Assembly (NCBI RefSeq): GCF_000527695.1
Contig: NZ_ATSX01000003.1
Location: forward strand, 105,005 to 169,004
Source of the DNA: Commensalibacter papalotli (ex Servin-Garciduenas et al. 2014)
GTDB taxonomy: Bacteria; Pseudomonadota; Alphaproteobacteria; Acetobacterales; Acetobacteraceae
DNA: 64,000 bases
Direction of reading: 5' to 3'
In this document: positions 16,943 to 26,888 of the stretch, piece after piece
How positions within the stretch are numbered: position 1 is the first letter of the stretch
Layout: each line of letters begins with the position of its first letter
Program-made: the position numbers and the translations under genes
The notes under the pieces: model-generated
The model's database searches: none
Seen by the model: the letters and a program-made list of their open reading frames with translations, nothing else
Told to the model about the DNA's origin: nothing

Positions 16943-18370
16943 CTAATGTTTTAAATCAGACAATGCCAAATGTGGTGCAATCATATTTTCAGGCTTGAGG
17001 ATTTTTTCCAACTCCTCTTCACTGAGTAGCTTTTCTTCACGAACCAGCTCTAACACCCCTTTTCCAGTTTCCAAAGCTTTACGTGCAATTCGTGTTGCAT
17101 TTTCATACCCAATATAAGGGTTCAAAGCTGTCACAAGGCCAATAGAATGCTCAACAAGGTTTTTACAATGCTCTACATTTGCCGTGATGCCATCAATACA
17201 TAACTCTCTTAACATATCCATAGCACGAATTAATAAAATACTAGAACTCATCGTTTTATAAGCAATTAAAGGTTCCATGACATTTAACTGTAACTGTCCC
17301 CCTTCTGCTGCCAAAGTCAACGCCAAATCATTTCCAATCACTGTAAAAGCTACTTGGTTTACCGCCTCTGGAATAACAGGATTAACCTTGCCAGGCATAA
17401 TAGAGCTGCCTGGTTGTCTAGCAGGAAGGTTTATTTCATTAATTCCTGTTCTGGGGCCACTAGATAATAATCTTAAATCATTACAAATCTTAGATAATTT
17501 GACAGCTGTCCGTTTCAACATGCCAGAAAGCAAGACAAAAGCCCCCATATCAGAAGTGGCTTCGATTAAATCTGTAGCCGGCAATAATTTATGCCCTGTA
17601 ATCCGTGCTAAATGCTCGACAGCTAATGCTTGATAGTGAGGATCTGCATTAATCCCCGTTCCAATTGCAGTACCCCCAAGGTTTACTTCACAAAGCAAAT
17701 CAGGAACCAACACACGAATACGCTCTAAATCCTCGGTCATGGTTGTCGCAAAAGCATTGAATTCTTGCCCTAATGTCATAGGCACTGCATCTTGCAATTG
17801 TGTACGACCCATTTTAATGACATGTGAAAATTCTTTACCTTTTTTAGCAAAAGAATCTCTAAGTTTCGAAAGTGAAACCAAGATTGAGTCATATCCTAAT
17901 AATAAACCCACCCGAATAGCTGTAGGATACGCATCATTAGTAGACTGAGCCATATTTACATCATTATTTGGATGCAAATATTGATATTCCCCTTTTTTAT
18001 GCCCCATTTCTTCTAAAGCTATATTCGCAATAACTTCATTAGCATTCATATTGGTAGAAGTCCCAGCACCACCTTGAATCATATCCACTTGGAATTGATC
18101 GTGAAACTCGCCCTTGATAATACGCTGACAAGCTTTTTCAATGGCATGATATTTTTCATCAGATAAATAGCCCAACTTGTGATTAGCCGCAGCTGCTGAC
18201 CATTTTACCATTGCTAGGCCATTCACTAGGTGCGCAAAATGGGACAAAGGAACGCCCGTTAATTTAAAATTATTAATCGCTCTTAACGTTTGAACTCCAT
18301 AATAAGCATCACTTGGTACGTCCATCGACCCCAAAAGATCTTTTTCCGTACGAAATGTTTGGTCTGACAT
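16943..18370 (-). CDS. aspA: Aspartate ammonia-lyase
   Basis: Converts L-aspartate to fumarate and ammonia, linking amino-acid use to the TCA cycle. The 475-residue protein has the fumarase/aspartase signature GSSIMPGKVNPVIPE near residue 320 with its catalytic serine loop. It also has the TSTNMNANEVI block near 105 and the GRTQLQDAVPMTLGQEF block near 195, which favours aspartase over fumarase C. The LGSMDVPSDAYYGVQTLRA N-terminus also fits. AAAGAGG lies before the ATG. It is monocistronic, with a terminator from hpnH upstream and a hairpin downstream. Confidence 0.93.
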   Translation of the reverse strand: MSDQTFRTEKDLLGSMDVPSDAYYGVQTLRAINNFKLTGVPLSHFAHLVNGLAMVKWSAAAANHKLGYLSDEKYHAIEKACQRIIKGEFHDQFQVDMIQGGAGTSTNMNANEVIANIALEEMGHKKGEYQYLHPNNDVNMAQSTNDAYPTAIRVGLLLGYDSILVSLSKLRDSFAKKGKEFSHVIKMGRTQLQDAVPMTLGQEFNAFATTMTEDLERIRVLVPDLLCEVNLGGTAIGTGINADPHYQALAVEHLARITGHKLLPATDLIEATSDMGAFVLLSGMLKRTAVKLSKICNDLRLLSSGPRTGINEINLPARQPGSSIMPGKVNPVIPEAVNQVAFTVIGNDLALTLAAEGGQLQLNVMEPLIAYKTMSSSILLIRAMDMLRELCIDGITANVEHCKNLVEHSIGLVTALNPYIGYENATRIARKALETGKGVLELVREEKLLSEEELEKILKPENMIAPHLALSDLKH

Positions 18371-18486
18371 AAGAAAGTCCTCTTTATTTTAATTAATTTG
18401 ATACACATCTCATGGTATAAAGAAATGGGTAATAAGCAAGTAAAATTAAAACTACCAATCTATCTAAACACAATGGATGCTCTTCA

Positions 18487-18528
18487 CAAAAAAAAACAAG
18501 CCCTTCATAATATTTAAGGGCTTGCTTT
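18487..18528 (-). terminator. Terminator after hpnH
   Basis: On the minus strand, GCAAGCCCTT and AAGGGCTTGT form a stem with an A/T loop followed by nine T. It separates hpnH from the downstream aspA. Confidence 0.85.
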
Positions 18529-18554
18529 CAAATTTCTAATTTTCTCTGGAATAC

Positions 18555-19745
18555 TTATGAGTTTTCAGATATTTCGTCTTTTTTTACAGCTTTAACACGA
18601 CGAATAGTTGTCGTACGCTTACTTTGACTTGGGGCCTCGGTTTTGATTTTTTGCATCAAACCTTCGACCTGCTCATTATAGGCATATTCAGCAGGGCGTT
18701 GTTTTGACAAATCAATCTCTGGTGCCATTGGTCCTTCTGTTTTTGGTCCCATCAATGCAACCTGAGCAATGTGCCATGGACGTTGAATTGCATCTTTTAC
18801 AGCGGTAGATTCATACCCAGAATGCACCATACAATCTGCACATTTCGCATAATTCCCCGTGCCATATAAATCCCAGTTGGTATCATCCATCAACTCTTGA
18901 TAAGAGGCTGCATATCCCTCACCCAACAGATAACAAGGACGTTGCCATCCAAAAACTGTTTTCAAAGGTTTACCCCAAGGAGTACAATGATATTGTTCAT
19001 TTCCAGCAAGGAAATTAAGGAATAAAGGAGACTGAGTAAAACGCCATTTATGCCCTTTACCCAACCGGAAGATATCACGGAATAATTGTTTGGTTTTTTG
19101 ACGATTCAAGAAATGTTCTTGATCAGGTGCACGTTCATACGCATAACCAGGTGCTGTCATAATTCCATCGACACCTAATGCCATGACCTCATCAAAAAAT
19201 GTTGCAACACGATGAGGATCTGTACCATCAAATAAAGTACAATTAATTGAAACTCTGAACCCTTTTGATTTTGCAAGCTTAATAGCGGCAACTGCTCTGT
19301 CGTAAACACCTTCTTGACATACAGAAGCATCATGCATTATCTGATCGCCGTCCAGATGAATATCCCAAGAAAAGAATGGAGATGGCTTATAATCATCAAT
19401 TTTCTTTTCTAGCAACAATCCATTCGTACACAAATAAACATAACGTTTACGTGCAATTAACCCTTGGATAATTTTGGGCATATCTTTATGTAATAAAGGT
19501 TCCCCTCCAGCCACAGCAACGACTGGGGCACCACATTCAGCATCCGCGTCTAAACATTCTTGAACACTCAACCGTTGGTTCAAAATCTCAGCTGGATAAT
19601 CAATCTTTCCACAACCAGAGCAAGCCAGGTTACAACGTAATAGTGGTTCCAACATCAAAACCAGCGGATATTTTTTGCGCCCTTGTAAATGTTGTTTCAC
19701 AACATAACTGCCGACTCGTACCGCCTGCATCAGAGGAACAGCCAT
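18555..19745 (-). CDS. hpnH: Adenosyl-hopane synthase, radical SAM protein HpnH
   Basis: HpnH joins a 5'-deoxyadenosyl group to diploptene, the first step of making extended (C35) hopanoids. The 396-residue protein has the radical SAM cysteines in LRCNLACSGCGKID near residues 38-45. The AVAGGEPLLHKDM block and LCTNGLLL are present, as is the late HpnH-type Cys-rich segment with WGKPLKTVFGWQRPCYLLGEGY and CADCMVHSGYE. The Lys-rich tail after about residue 365 is extra. GGGAG lies upstream of the ATG. It diverges from dxs-hpnMIJK, the rest of the tailoring genes. Confidence 0.94.
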   Translation of the reverse strand: MAVPLMQAVRVGSYVVKQHLQGRKKYPLVLMLEPLLRCNLACSGCGKIDYPAEILNQRLSVQECLDADAECGAPVVAVAGGEPLLHKDMPKIIQGLIARKRYVYLCTNGLLLEKKIDDYKPSPFFSWDIHLDGDQIMHDASVCQEGVYDRAVAAIKLAKSKGFRVSINCTLFDGTDPHRVATFFDEVMALGVDGIMTAPGYAYERAPDQEHFLNRQKTKQLFRDIFRLGKGHKWRFTQSPLFLNFLAGNEQYHCTPWGKPLKTVFGWQRPCYLLGEGYAASYQELMDDTNWDLYGTGNYAKCADCMVHSGYESTAVKDAIQRPWHIAQVALMGPKTEGPMAPEIDLSKQRPAEYAYNEQVEGLMQKIKTEAPSQSKRTTTIRRVKAVKKDEISENS

Positions 19746-20170
19746 TTTTCAGCTCCCAAGCCGGAAAACCGGCGTTTAAAATACAACAAATTGGATATTT
19801 ATTTAAGATAAATAATATTATACGACAAGAGTAAAATCATCTTTTAAATAATAAAATATATTTCGTAAGAATAATTTTATTTAAAATCTTGTAAGTATAT
19901 AATTTAGGAAACACCATAATATAATTCTATAAAAAGGGTAAATTTTTACACAAAACACTCCCTCTTATTCTATATGGTGATATATATATCACATAAATAT
20001 CATGTGATTTTTAAAAAACAATATTAAAATGATCGAATATACTGTTTATTGAATAAAGATTGGTATAATTAGAAGTTTCAATCTAGTATTAAACAGTTTA
20101 ATACAATTTTATGAAATACAAATGTTCCGCTCATTTGTATCCTTGTGTAACCAAACGGATGAGATCAAAC
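19746..20170. promoter_or_regulatory. Divergent control region hpnH / dxs
   Basis: 425 bases without a gene that must hold promoters for both hopanoid transcripts. It contains a perfect 16-base palindrome, GTGATATATATATCAC (19977-19992). Overlapping this is a second dyad, ATCACAT-N7-ATGTGAT (19988-20008), so the GTGAT/ATCAC element appears three times in 32 bases. This is operator-like, and compatible with a CRP/FNR-type or other dimeric regulator, but no regulator can be named. Confidence 0.45.
20116..20140 (+). promoter_or_regulatory. Hairpin in the probable dxs leader
   Basis: ATACAAATG-ttccgct-CATTTGTAT, a perfect 9-base stem with a 7-base loop, 19 to 31 bases before the candidate dxs starts. 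It has no T run. It could affect translation or message stability, or be an operator. Confidence 0.4.
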
Positions 20171-22189
20171 ATGGATGAACAACCCGAAAATCCTAAAAAT
20201 CAAACCAATCCTTTAGGAAATGAATCGGCCAAATTCATTAAATCTATTCCTACCTATGGGCGCTTTCCCCTGCTGGATCATATTCAATATCCAGTTGATT
20301 TGAACAACTTATCTATCGAACAACTTGAACAAGTTGCTCGAGAACTGCGCGCAGAAACAATCGATGTTGTTTCAACAACTGGCGGGCATTTAGGCGCGTC
20401 TTTAGGTGTTGTTGAACTCACCGTTGCTTTACATGCAGTCTTTGATACACCCAGAGATTCCTTAATTTGGGACGTGGGACATCAAGCATACCCTCATAAA
20501 ATCCTGACTGGACGCAGAGAATTAATTCGTACTCTGCGCCAACCTGGTGGATTGTCTGGTTTTACTAAACGCTCAGAAAGCATTTACGATCCATTTGGTG
20601 CAGCACACTCATCAACCTCTATTTCTGCTGCCTTGGGGATTGCTGTTGCTAATCATTACAAAGCAAAACATGATCCAAGTTACAAAGAACGTAGCGCAAT
20701 TGCTGTAATTGGTGATGGCTCTATTACGGCGGGAATGGCTTATGAAGCCATGAATAATGCTGCTGTTGCAGGTCCTGGTGCTGAAAATCTTATTGTTATT
20801 TTAAATGATAACGAAATGTCGATTTCACAACCTGTCGGATCAATGTCTGTTTATCTGTCACAGCTTTTATCTTCTCGTCATTTCCTTGGACTTCGTGACC
20901 TTGCTGCCCGAGTAGCCAGCAAGCTTCCTGAAAGCATCGAAAAAAGAGCGAAAAGAGCAGAGGAATATGCACGCTCTATGATGACGGGTGGAACCTTGTT
21001 TGAAGAGCTCGGTTTTTATTATGTTGGGCCAATTGATGGTCATAATCTACAACAACTTGTTCCTGTTTTACGTAACTTGCGTGATGCAGAGCATCTTGGA
21101 CCCGTTTTGCTTCATATTGTGACACAAAAGGGGTATGGATATAAACCAGCAGAAAGCTCTGGAGATAAATATCACGCTGTTTCAAAGTTTAACGTCATAA
21201 CAGGCGAACAAACAAAAGCGCCTCCTGGTCCTGCTTCATATACCTCTGTTTTTAGCAAAGAATTGTTAAAATGTGCAGAAAAAGATGAACAAATCGTTGC
21301 TATTACCGCTGCAATGCCTACGGGAACAGGGTTAGATAAATTCGAGCAAAAATTCCCAGACCGTTATTTTGATGTAGGCATAGCTGAACAACATGCTGTA
21401 ACATTTGCCGCTGGATTGGCTACAGAAGGCATCCGCCCATTCTGTGCAATTTACTCATCTTTTTTACAACGCGGTTATGACCAAGTCATGCATGACGTTG
21501 TTTTACAAAAGTTACCAGTTCGTTTTGCAATCGACCGTGCTGGGCTCGTTGGTGCTGATGGTGCAACGCATGCTGGAACCTATGATATTGCGTATTTAGG
21601 CTGCCTTCCTAATATCGTATTAATGGCTCCAAGTAATGAGTTAGAGTTAATGCATATGACGGCAACTGCTGCGGAGTTTGACGAGGGTCCGATTGCTTTT
21701 AGATTCCCACGAGGCCCTGGACTTGGATTAAAATTACCTAGCCAAGCTGAGATTTTGGAGATTGGTAAAGGCCGTATCGTCCAAGAAATGGGAGAGCAAA
21801 CAGGAAAAGAAAAAGGTGGAATTGCTATCCTTTCTTTTGGTGCACGTTTAACTGAATGTTTGAAGGCAGCTGAAAATTTAACAGAGCAAGGTTACTCACC
21901 GACAATTATTGATGCACGATTTGCAAAACCGCTGGATACAGATTTAATCAACCAAATTGCTCGTAATCATAAAGTATTAATCACAATAGAAGAAGGTTCT
22001 CGTGGTGGTTTTGGCGCTTTTGTAATGGAACATCTTGCGGGAAATGGTTTGTTAGATAATATTCGCTTTAGACCCATGGTTATTCCAGATTTTTTCATTC
22101 ACCATGATACGCAAACAGCACAATATGCTCAAGCAGGTTTGGATGCCACATCAATTGTAAAAACGGCTTTAAAAGCTATTGGGGCTTGA
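20171..22189 (+). CDS. dxs: 1-deoxy-D-xylulose-5-phosphate synthase
   Basis: Thiamine-diphosphate enzyme that condenses pyruvate with glyceraldehyde 3-phosphate, the entry point of the MEP isoprenoid pathway. The product is about 672 residues. Visible are the substrate loop [20 protein letters not shown] near residue 63, the thiamine-diphosphate motif [19 protein letters not shown] near 180, [17 protein letters not shown] near 400 and the transketolase C-terminal domain. I take the ATG at 20171; 20159 and 20111 are also in frame. It heads a run with hpnM, hpnI, hpnJ and hpnK, tying precursor supply to hopanoid tailoring. Confidence 0.95.
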   Translation: MDEQPENPKNQTNPLGNESAKFIKSIPTYGRFPLLDHIQYPVDLNNLSIEQLEQVARELRAETIDVVSTTGGHLGASLGVVELTVALHAVFDTPRDSLIWDVGHQAYPHKILTGRRELIRTLRQPGGLSGFTKRSESIYDPFGAAHSSTSISAALGIAVANHYKAKHDPSYKERSAIAVIGDGSITAGMAYEAMNNAAVAGPGAENLIVILNDNEMSISQPVGSMSVYLSQLLSSRHFLGLRDLAARVASKLPESIEKRAKRAEEYARSMMTGGTLFEELGFYYVGPIDGHNLQQLVPVLRNLRDAEHLGPVLLHIVTQKGYGYKPAESSGDKYHAVSKFNVITGEQTKAPPGPASYTSVFSKELLKCAEKDEQIVAITAAMPTGTGLDKFEQKFPDRYFDVGIAEQHAVTFAAGLATEGIRPFCAIYSSFLQRGYDQVMHDVVLQKLPVRFAIDRAGLVGADGATHAGTYDIAYLGCLPNIVLMAPSNELELMHMTATAAEFDEGPIAFRFPRGPGLGLKLPSQAEILEIGKGRIVQEMGEQTGKEKGGIAILSFGARLTECLKAAENLTEQGYSPTIIDARFAKPLDTDLINQIARNHKVLITIEEGSRGGFGAFVMEHLAGNGLLDNIRFRPMVIPDFFIHHDTQTAQYAQAGLDATSIVKTALKAIGA

Positions 22190-22254
22190 TTATCGATCAC
22201 CTTAGTCTAATATCATATGATAATGTATAAGTTAAACATAGAGTAAGTATAACA

Positions 22255-22908
22255 ATGAAATTACGATATTTCTTTCTTTTGTGTGGTTTTACAGCACTTA
22301 GTGGTGCAAGCACCCAAGTTCTGGCACAAACCCTGTCTAAACAACCTATAGCAAGCACACCTAGTACAAATGCACAAAGTGCTTCTAAAGAACCTGTTGT
22401 AAAACTCTATCAAGCGTTAAGTGCTATTCAAAAATCTTCTAAAAATTCACCAGCGCAACGGACTGCTCTCTTAAATCAAGCGTTGGATGTCAGTTATGAT
22501 TTTCCTGCGATTATTAGCAAAACTGTGGGGTATCGTTATGAAACTTTTACACCACAAGAAAAAGAAGCCGTTTTAACTGCATTTAAAAATTATACCACAG
22601 CACGGTATCTTTCAAGTTTTGCTGATAGTTCAGATACCCAATTCAAAATTTCTCCAGATGTAAAAACTGCGCCTTCAGGTACAAATCAAATTATTAGTAC
22701 AACAGTTGGCTCTGGTAGTGATGCAACACAAATTAATTATATCGTTCATAAAACTCCACAAGGATGGAGAATTATTGATGTATTATTAAATGGAAATATC
22801 AGCCAGACGGCAATTCAACGTGGAGATTTTAGCTCTACCCTTGCCAAGGGTGGCAGCCAAGCTTTGGTTGAAATGTTGAATAAAAAAACACAATCATTTA
22901 ACAAATAA
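22255..22908 (+). CDS. hpnM: HpnM, MlaC/Ttg2D-like periplasmic protein of the hopanoid locus
   Basis: A 217-residue exported protein with a signal peptide (FFLLCGFTALSGASTQVLA, cut near residue 24). Its MlaC-like fold is recognisable from SYDFPAIISKTVGYRYETFTPQEKEAVLTAFKNYTTARYL and the INYIVHKTPQGWRIIDVLLNGNISQ block. MlaC proteins carry lipids across the periplasm. By neighbourhood this is the hopanoid-associated HpnM, proposed to move or sort hopanoids. It sits between dxs and hpnI, with only 18 bases to hpnI. Confidence 0.85.
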   Translation: MKLRYFFLLCGFTALSGASTQVLAQTLSKQPIASTPSTNAQSASKEPVVKLYQALSAIQKSSKNSPAQRTALLNQALDVSYDFPAIISKTVGYRYETFTPQEKEAVLTAFKNYTTARYLSSFADSSDTQFKISPDVKTAPSGTNQIISTTVGSGSDATQINYIVHKTPQGWRIIDVLLNGNISQTAIQRGDFSSTLAKGGSQALVEMLNKKTQSFNK

Positions 22909-22926
22909 AATAATTTCTGAGTCTTT

Positions 22927-24105
22927 ATGTCTTGTTCACTTTTTAAGCTTTCAAAATCCAATAAACTTTTACTAAGTTGTGCTGCTTTAGGATGCATCCA
23001 AGCAGCCATTGGCTCTTTATTAGTTCATTTTTTTCAAAAGAATAAAAAAATAGAAAGCTATTCTACAAATACACTACCTAAAGTTACAGTATTTAAACCG
23101 TTATCGGGTAAAGAACCGTTACTCTTTGAAGCTTTACAAAGTTTCTGTGAACAAAACTATCCAAACTTACAAATTATTTTCGGTTTACACCACTCTAAAG
23201 ATCCTGCGTTAACTATTGTCAAGAACTTACAAAAACTCTATCCGAATGTAGAGATTAATATTGTTGTTAATCCAGATATTCATGGGCATAATCGAAAAGT
23301 TTCAAACTTAATCAATATGTTTCCTGCTGCAAAACATGAAATTTTTATTATATCCGATTCAGACATTCATGCTCCTAATAAAAACTATCTAAAAGAGATG
23401 GTTTTAGAGCTACAAAAACCTAATATTGGTCTTGTAACTTCCTTATATAGTGGTCTTCCCTCTTTTGAATCTCGTGTTCAACATATAGCCAGTGCACATA
23501 TCAACTATAATTTTATGCCTGGCGTGTTATTATCTCGATATCTAGGCCGGCAAGATTGCTTGGGCGCCGCCATTGCCATCAAGCGCGATTTATTAGAAAA
23601 AATTGGTGGGTTTACAAGCCTAGTTAATTACGTTGCTGATGATGCGGTCTTAGGAAGAAAAATTAAAGCACAATATTTGGATATTGCTCTTGCCCCTGAT
23701 ATTGTTCAAACAACAGTTACCGAAAAAGATTTGTTTTCACTTTATGAACATGAATTACGCTGGAATCGAACAACGTTTATTCTAGAACCTATTGGTTTTA
23801 CACTATCATTTTTACAACTGCCATTATTTTGGGCATCTTTAGCGGTTATATTTAATCCACTAACTTGGATATCGTGGATATGTTTCTTGCTATGTTGGGG
23901 TGTAAAAGCACTTTGCTGTCTCTTAATTAACAAAAAATTAAACTATCCATCTTTACGCATAATATCTTTGCTTCCTTACAGAGATTGGTTCTCTGCGTTG
24001 GTCATGTTTAACAGCTTTTTTGGAACCAAAGTGACCTGGCGTGGACAAAAAATGACAATAAAAAAACATCCAGAGTTCCAAACGACACTATATAGTGATA
24101 TATAA
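22927..24105 (+). CDS. hpnI: Hopanoid glycosyltransferase HpnI
   Basis: A 392-residue membrane glycosyltransferase similar to ceramide glucosyltransferases (GT21). HpnI adds a sugar (N-acetylglucosamine) to bacteriohopanetetrol. An N-terminal membrane segment (LLLSCAALGCIQAAIGSLLVHFF) is followed by the GT domain: VTVFKPLSGKEPLLFEALQSF, the DxD-type motif ISDSDIHAPN near residue 143, DCLGAAIAIKRDLLEKIGGF near 203, and the acceptor-side ELRWNRT near 275. Two or three C-terminal membrane segments follow. hpnM upstream and hpnJ downstream complete the context. Confidence 0.9.
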   Translation: MSCSLFKLSKSNKLLLSCAALGCIQAAIGSLLVHFFQKNKKIESYSTNTLPKVTVFKPLSGKEPLLFEALQSFCEQNYPNLQIIFGLHHSKDPALTIVKNLQKLYPNVEINIVVNPDIHGHNRKVSNLINMFPAAKHEIFIISDSDIHAPNKNYLKEMVLELQKPNIGLVTSLYSGLPSFESRVQHIASAHINYNFMPGVLLSRYLGRQDCLGAAIAIKRDLLEKIGGFTSLVNYVADDAVLGRKIKAQYLDIALAPDIVQTTVTEKDLFSLYEHELRWNRTTFILEPIGFTLSFLQLPLFWASLAVIFNPLTWISWICFLLCWGVKALCCLLINKKLNYPSLRIISLLPYRDWFSALVMFNSFFGTKVTWRGQKMTIKKHPEFQTTLYSDI

Positions 24106-24178
24106 CCAAATCAATTTAGTATTTTGAAAACTATATCTTTCTAACTAAAATAATATAAATCAAGGGAAAACTGCACTC

Positions 24179-25603
24179 ATGATGAAAACGCTATTTTTAC
24201 AACCCCCCTCTTTTGAAGGTTTTGATGGTGGTGCGGGTTCTCGTTATCAAGCAAAACGCGAAATTAAATCCTTTTGGTATCCAACTTGGTTGGCACAACC
24301 TGCGGCTTTGATTCCTGATAGCCGTCTTATTGATGCGCCTCCTGCTCGTTTAACTATGGATCCAATTTTAGCAGATGTGAAAAATCGTGACCTTGTCATC
24401 ATGCACACATCTACTCCTTCTTTTGCTTCTGATCTTAAAGTTGCAAAAATGTTAAAGGAAACCAATCCATCGGTTAAAATCGGGATGGTTGGTGCAAAAG
24501 TTGCCGTACAACCTCAAGAAAGCCTTGAAAAAGGAGACGTTATTGATTTTGTCGCACGCAATGAATTTGATTTTACCATCAAAGACATCGCTGAAGGCAT
24601 GGATTTTAAAAATGTTGATGGAATTTCGTGGCGTGATGCAAATGGTAAAATTGTCCATAACAAAGATCGTGCGATCATCGAAGATATGGACACCCTTCCA
24701 TTCGTAACCGAAGTTTATAAAAGAGATCTTCGTATCGAAGATTATTTTATTGGTTACTTAAAACATCCTTATCTTTCTATCTATACTGGTCGTGGATGTA
24801 AATCTCATTGTACATTCTGCCTATGGCCACAAACTGTAGGTGGGCATAAATATCGTACGCGCAGCCCTCAACATGTTGCTGCTGAAATTCGTTTGGCTCA
24901 GCAATATTTCCCTCAAGTCAAAGAGTATTTCTTTGATGATGATACATTCACAGATGATTTACCTCGTGCTGAAGCAATCGCCAAAGAGCTCGGTAAATTA
25001 GGGGTAACATGGTCTTGTAATGCCAAAGCCAATGTGCCACGCAGCACACTAAAAGTATTACGTGACAATGGGCTTCGTCTGTTATTAGTTGGTTACGAAA
25101 GTGGCAACCAGCAAATCTTACACAACATTAAAAAAGGTATGCGCGTAGAAGTTGCTCGCGAATTTACCAAAAACTGTCATGAACTAGGTATTAAAATCCA
25201 CGGTACATTTATCTTGGGGCTTCCTGGTGAAACCAAAGAAACCATCCAAGAAACGATTAAATTTGCAACTGAGATTAACCCTCATACAATGCAAGTTTCT
25301 TTGGCAGCACCTTATCCTGGAACATTCTTGTATAAACAAGCAATGGAAAATGGTTGGTTAGATAAAGATCATGCTGAGTTAATTGATGAAAATGGGGTTC
25401 AGATTGCACCTTTACATTATCCACACTTATCTCATACAGAAATCTTTGATAGTGTAGAAACCTTCTATAAAAAATTCTATTTCCGCGCGCCCAAAATTGC
25501 TTCTATTGTTGGAGAAATGGTTACCAGCCCACAAATGATGAAGCGTCGTTTGCGTGAAGGTATTGAATTCTTTCAATTCCTACGCGACAGACATACTCCT
25601 TAA
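24179..25603 (+). CDS. hpnJ: Hopanoid radical SAM protein HpnJ
   Basis: HpnJ is a radical SAM enzyme that contracts the sugar added by HpnI to the cyclitol ether of composite hopanoids. The 474-residue product has a B12-binding-like N-terminal region (about 1-165). The iron-sulfur cysteines lie in YTGRGCKSHCTFCLWPQTVGG near residues 205-220, with FFDDDTF, LLVGYESGNQQIL and GTFILGLPGETKETI in the usual radical SAM order. Two ATG codons start the frame and either may be used. It is followed closely by hpnK. Confidence 0.93.
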   Translation: MMKTLFLQPPSFEGFDGGAGSRYQAKREIKSFWYPTWLAQPAALIPDSRLIDAPPARLTMDPILADVKNRDLVIMHTSTPSFASDLKVAKMLKETNPSVKIGMVGAKVAVQPQESLEKGDVIDFVARNEFDFTIKDIAEGMDFKNVDGISWRDANGKIVHNKDRAIIEDMDTLPFVTEVYKRDLRIEDYFIGYLKHPYLSIYTGRGCKSHCTFCLWPQTVGGHKYRTRSPQHVAAEIRLAQQYFPQVKEYFFDDDTFTDDLPRAEAIAKELGKLGVTWSCNAKANVPRSTLKVLRDNGLRLLLVGYESGNQQILHNIKKGMRVEVAREFTKNCHELGIKIHGTFILGLPGETKETIQETIKFATEINPHTMQVSLAAPYPGTFLYKQAMENGWLDKDHAELIDENGVQIAPLHYPHLSHTEIFDSVETFYKKFYFRAPKIASIVGEMVTSPQMMKRRLREGIEFFQFLRDRHTP

Positions 25604-25625
25604 TTGGTGAACGATAAGAGGCCTT

Positions 25626-26480
25626 GTGACTAGACAAGTTTTATTTTCAGCTGATGATTTTGGGCTTTCTGTTGAAGTTAATGAAGCAATAGAAATAGCC
25701 CATCATCGGGGTGTATTGAACACGGCAAATCTTATGATTGGTGGTGCCGCAGCACAAGATGCAATTAAACGAGCAAAAAAAATGCCTAACCTCAAAGTTG
25801 GGCTACATTTAGTGGTGATTGAAGGCCCTGCTATTCTTCCATACTCTGAAATCCCTTCAATTATTAATACTGATAACCAATTCCCCTCGGATCAATTAAA
25901 AATGGGAATTGATTATTTTTTTAATAAAAAAAAACAATATCAATTACGCAGAGAAATTAAGGCACAGTTACAGGCGTTTATTGATACTGGATTAGCATTA
26001 GACCATGTTGATGTACATAAACATATGCATCTTCACCCCAGTGTTGGAAAAATGCTCATTGAACTATGCAAAAAATTTAATGTACGTAATATTCGTGTGC
26101 CACACGAGCCCTTTAAAATATTAATGGCAATTGACAAAACCAATTACAAAGAGAATTTTGGTAATATTCTTGTCCAATACTGGACAAATATTTTAAAATA
26201 TCAACTAAGGCGTAGCAATATGCGTTATTTAGATTGGTGTTTTGGATTATCTTGGTGTGGGCATATGAATTTTGAAAAGATTTCAAAATTATTAGTGAAC
26301 TTACCAAATGGCCGTTCAGAGATCTTTTTTCACCCTTCGATTAGCCATACGGGGCTTTATCAAAATCTAATGCCTGATTACGAACCTACTCGGGAATTAG
26401 AGACTTTGTGTCATCCAGATTTACCCAAGATTTTACAAGAAAATAACATTATCCCAATCACTTGGGATAATGTTCGTTAG
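25626..26480 (+). CDS. hpnK: Hopanoid-associated deacetylase HpnK (YdjC/ChbG family)
   Basis: A 284-residue YdjC-family carbohydrate deacetylase. In hopanoid loci HpnK removes the acetyl group from the HpnI product before HpnJ acts. Metal-binding motifs are SADDFGLSVEVN near residue 8 (Asp), GLHLVV near 60 (His) and DHVDVHKHMHLHP near 121-133 (His). It starts with GTG at 25626, preceded by AAGAGG, 22 bases after hpnJ. Its last codons contain a perfect inverted repeat that probably serves as the terminator of the convergent trxA. Confidence 0.9.
   Translation: MTRQVLFSADDFGLSVEVNEAIEIAHHRGVLNTANLMIGGAAAQDAIKRAKKMPNLKVGLHLVVIEGPAILPYSEIPSIINTDNQFPSDQLKMGIDYFFNKKKQYQLRREIKAQLQAFIDTGLALDHVDVHKHMHLHPSVGKMLIELCKKFNVRNIRVPHEPFKILMAIDKTNYKENFGNILVQYWTNILKYQLRRSNMRYLDWCFGLSWCGHMNFEKISKLLVNLPNGRSEIFFHPSISHTGLYQNLMPDYEPTRELETLCHPDLPKILQENNIIPITWDNVR
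26448..26471 (-). terminator. Terminator-like hairpin for trxA inside the end of hpnK
   Basis: ATTATCCCAA-tcac-TTGGGATAAT, a perfect 10-base stem with a 4-base loop. On the minus strand it is followed by GTTATTTTC. It lies inside the hpnK reading frame, 23 bases beyond the trxA stop. Confidence 0.6.
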
Positions 26481-26493
26481 ATAGATTAATAAC

Positions 26494-26820
26494 TTATATA
26501 GCAGATTCAATCCAAGTTTTTAATTTATCTTTTGGTAAAGCACCTACTTTGGTTGCCACAGGAACACCGTCTTTGAATAAAATCATTGTTGGAATACCGC
26601 GCACGCCAAATTTTGTAGGTGCATCTGGGCTTTCTTCAACATTAACCTTAGCAATCGTTAATTGATCACCCATTTCTTTAGCTAATTCTTCTAATACTGG
26701 AGCAACCATTTTACATGGGCCACACCATTCTGCCCAAAAATCAACCAATACTGGCTTTGAAGATTTTAAAACATCTGCTTCAAAAGAAGCATCTGTAACT
26801 GCCTTTGTAAATTCACCCAT
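26494..26820 (-). CDS. trxA: Thioredoxin
   Basis: The general protein disulfide reductant of the cytoplasm, 108 residues. The active site [10 protein letters not shown] lies near residues 29-38, and the cis-proline is in [12 protein letters not shown] near 75, both standard. AAGGAAT precedes the ATG. It is the last gene of the tsaE-addB-addA-trxA run, 68 bases after addA. A hairpin inside the convergent hpnK probably ends the transcript. Confidence 0.96.
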   Translation of the reverse strand: MGEFTKAVTDASFEADVLKSSKPVLVDFWAEWCGPCKMVAPVLEELAKEMGDQLTIAKVNVEESPDAPTKFGVRGIPTMILFKDGVPVATKVGALPKDKLKTWIESAI

Positions 26821-26888
26821 TATAAATTCCTTTTACATAAATCGAATCAATATTTATTACTTTATACATAATAGCGATTATTTCGAAA

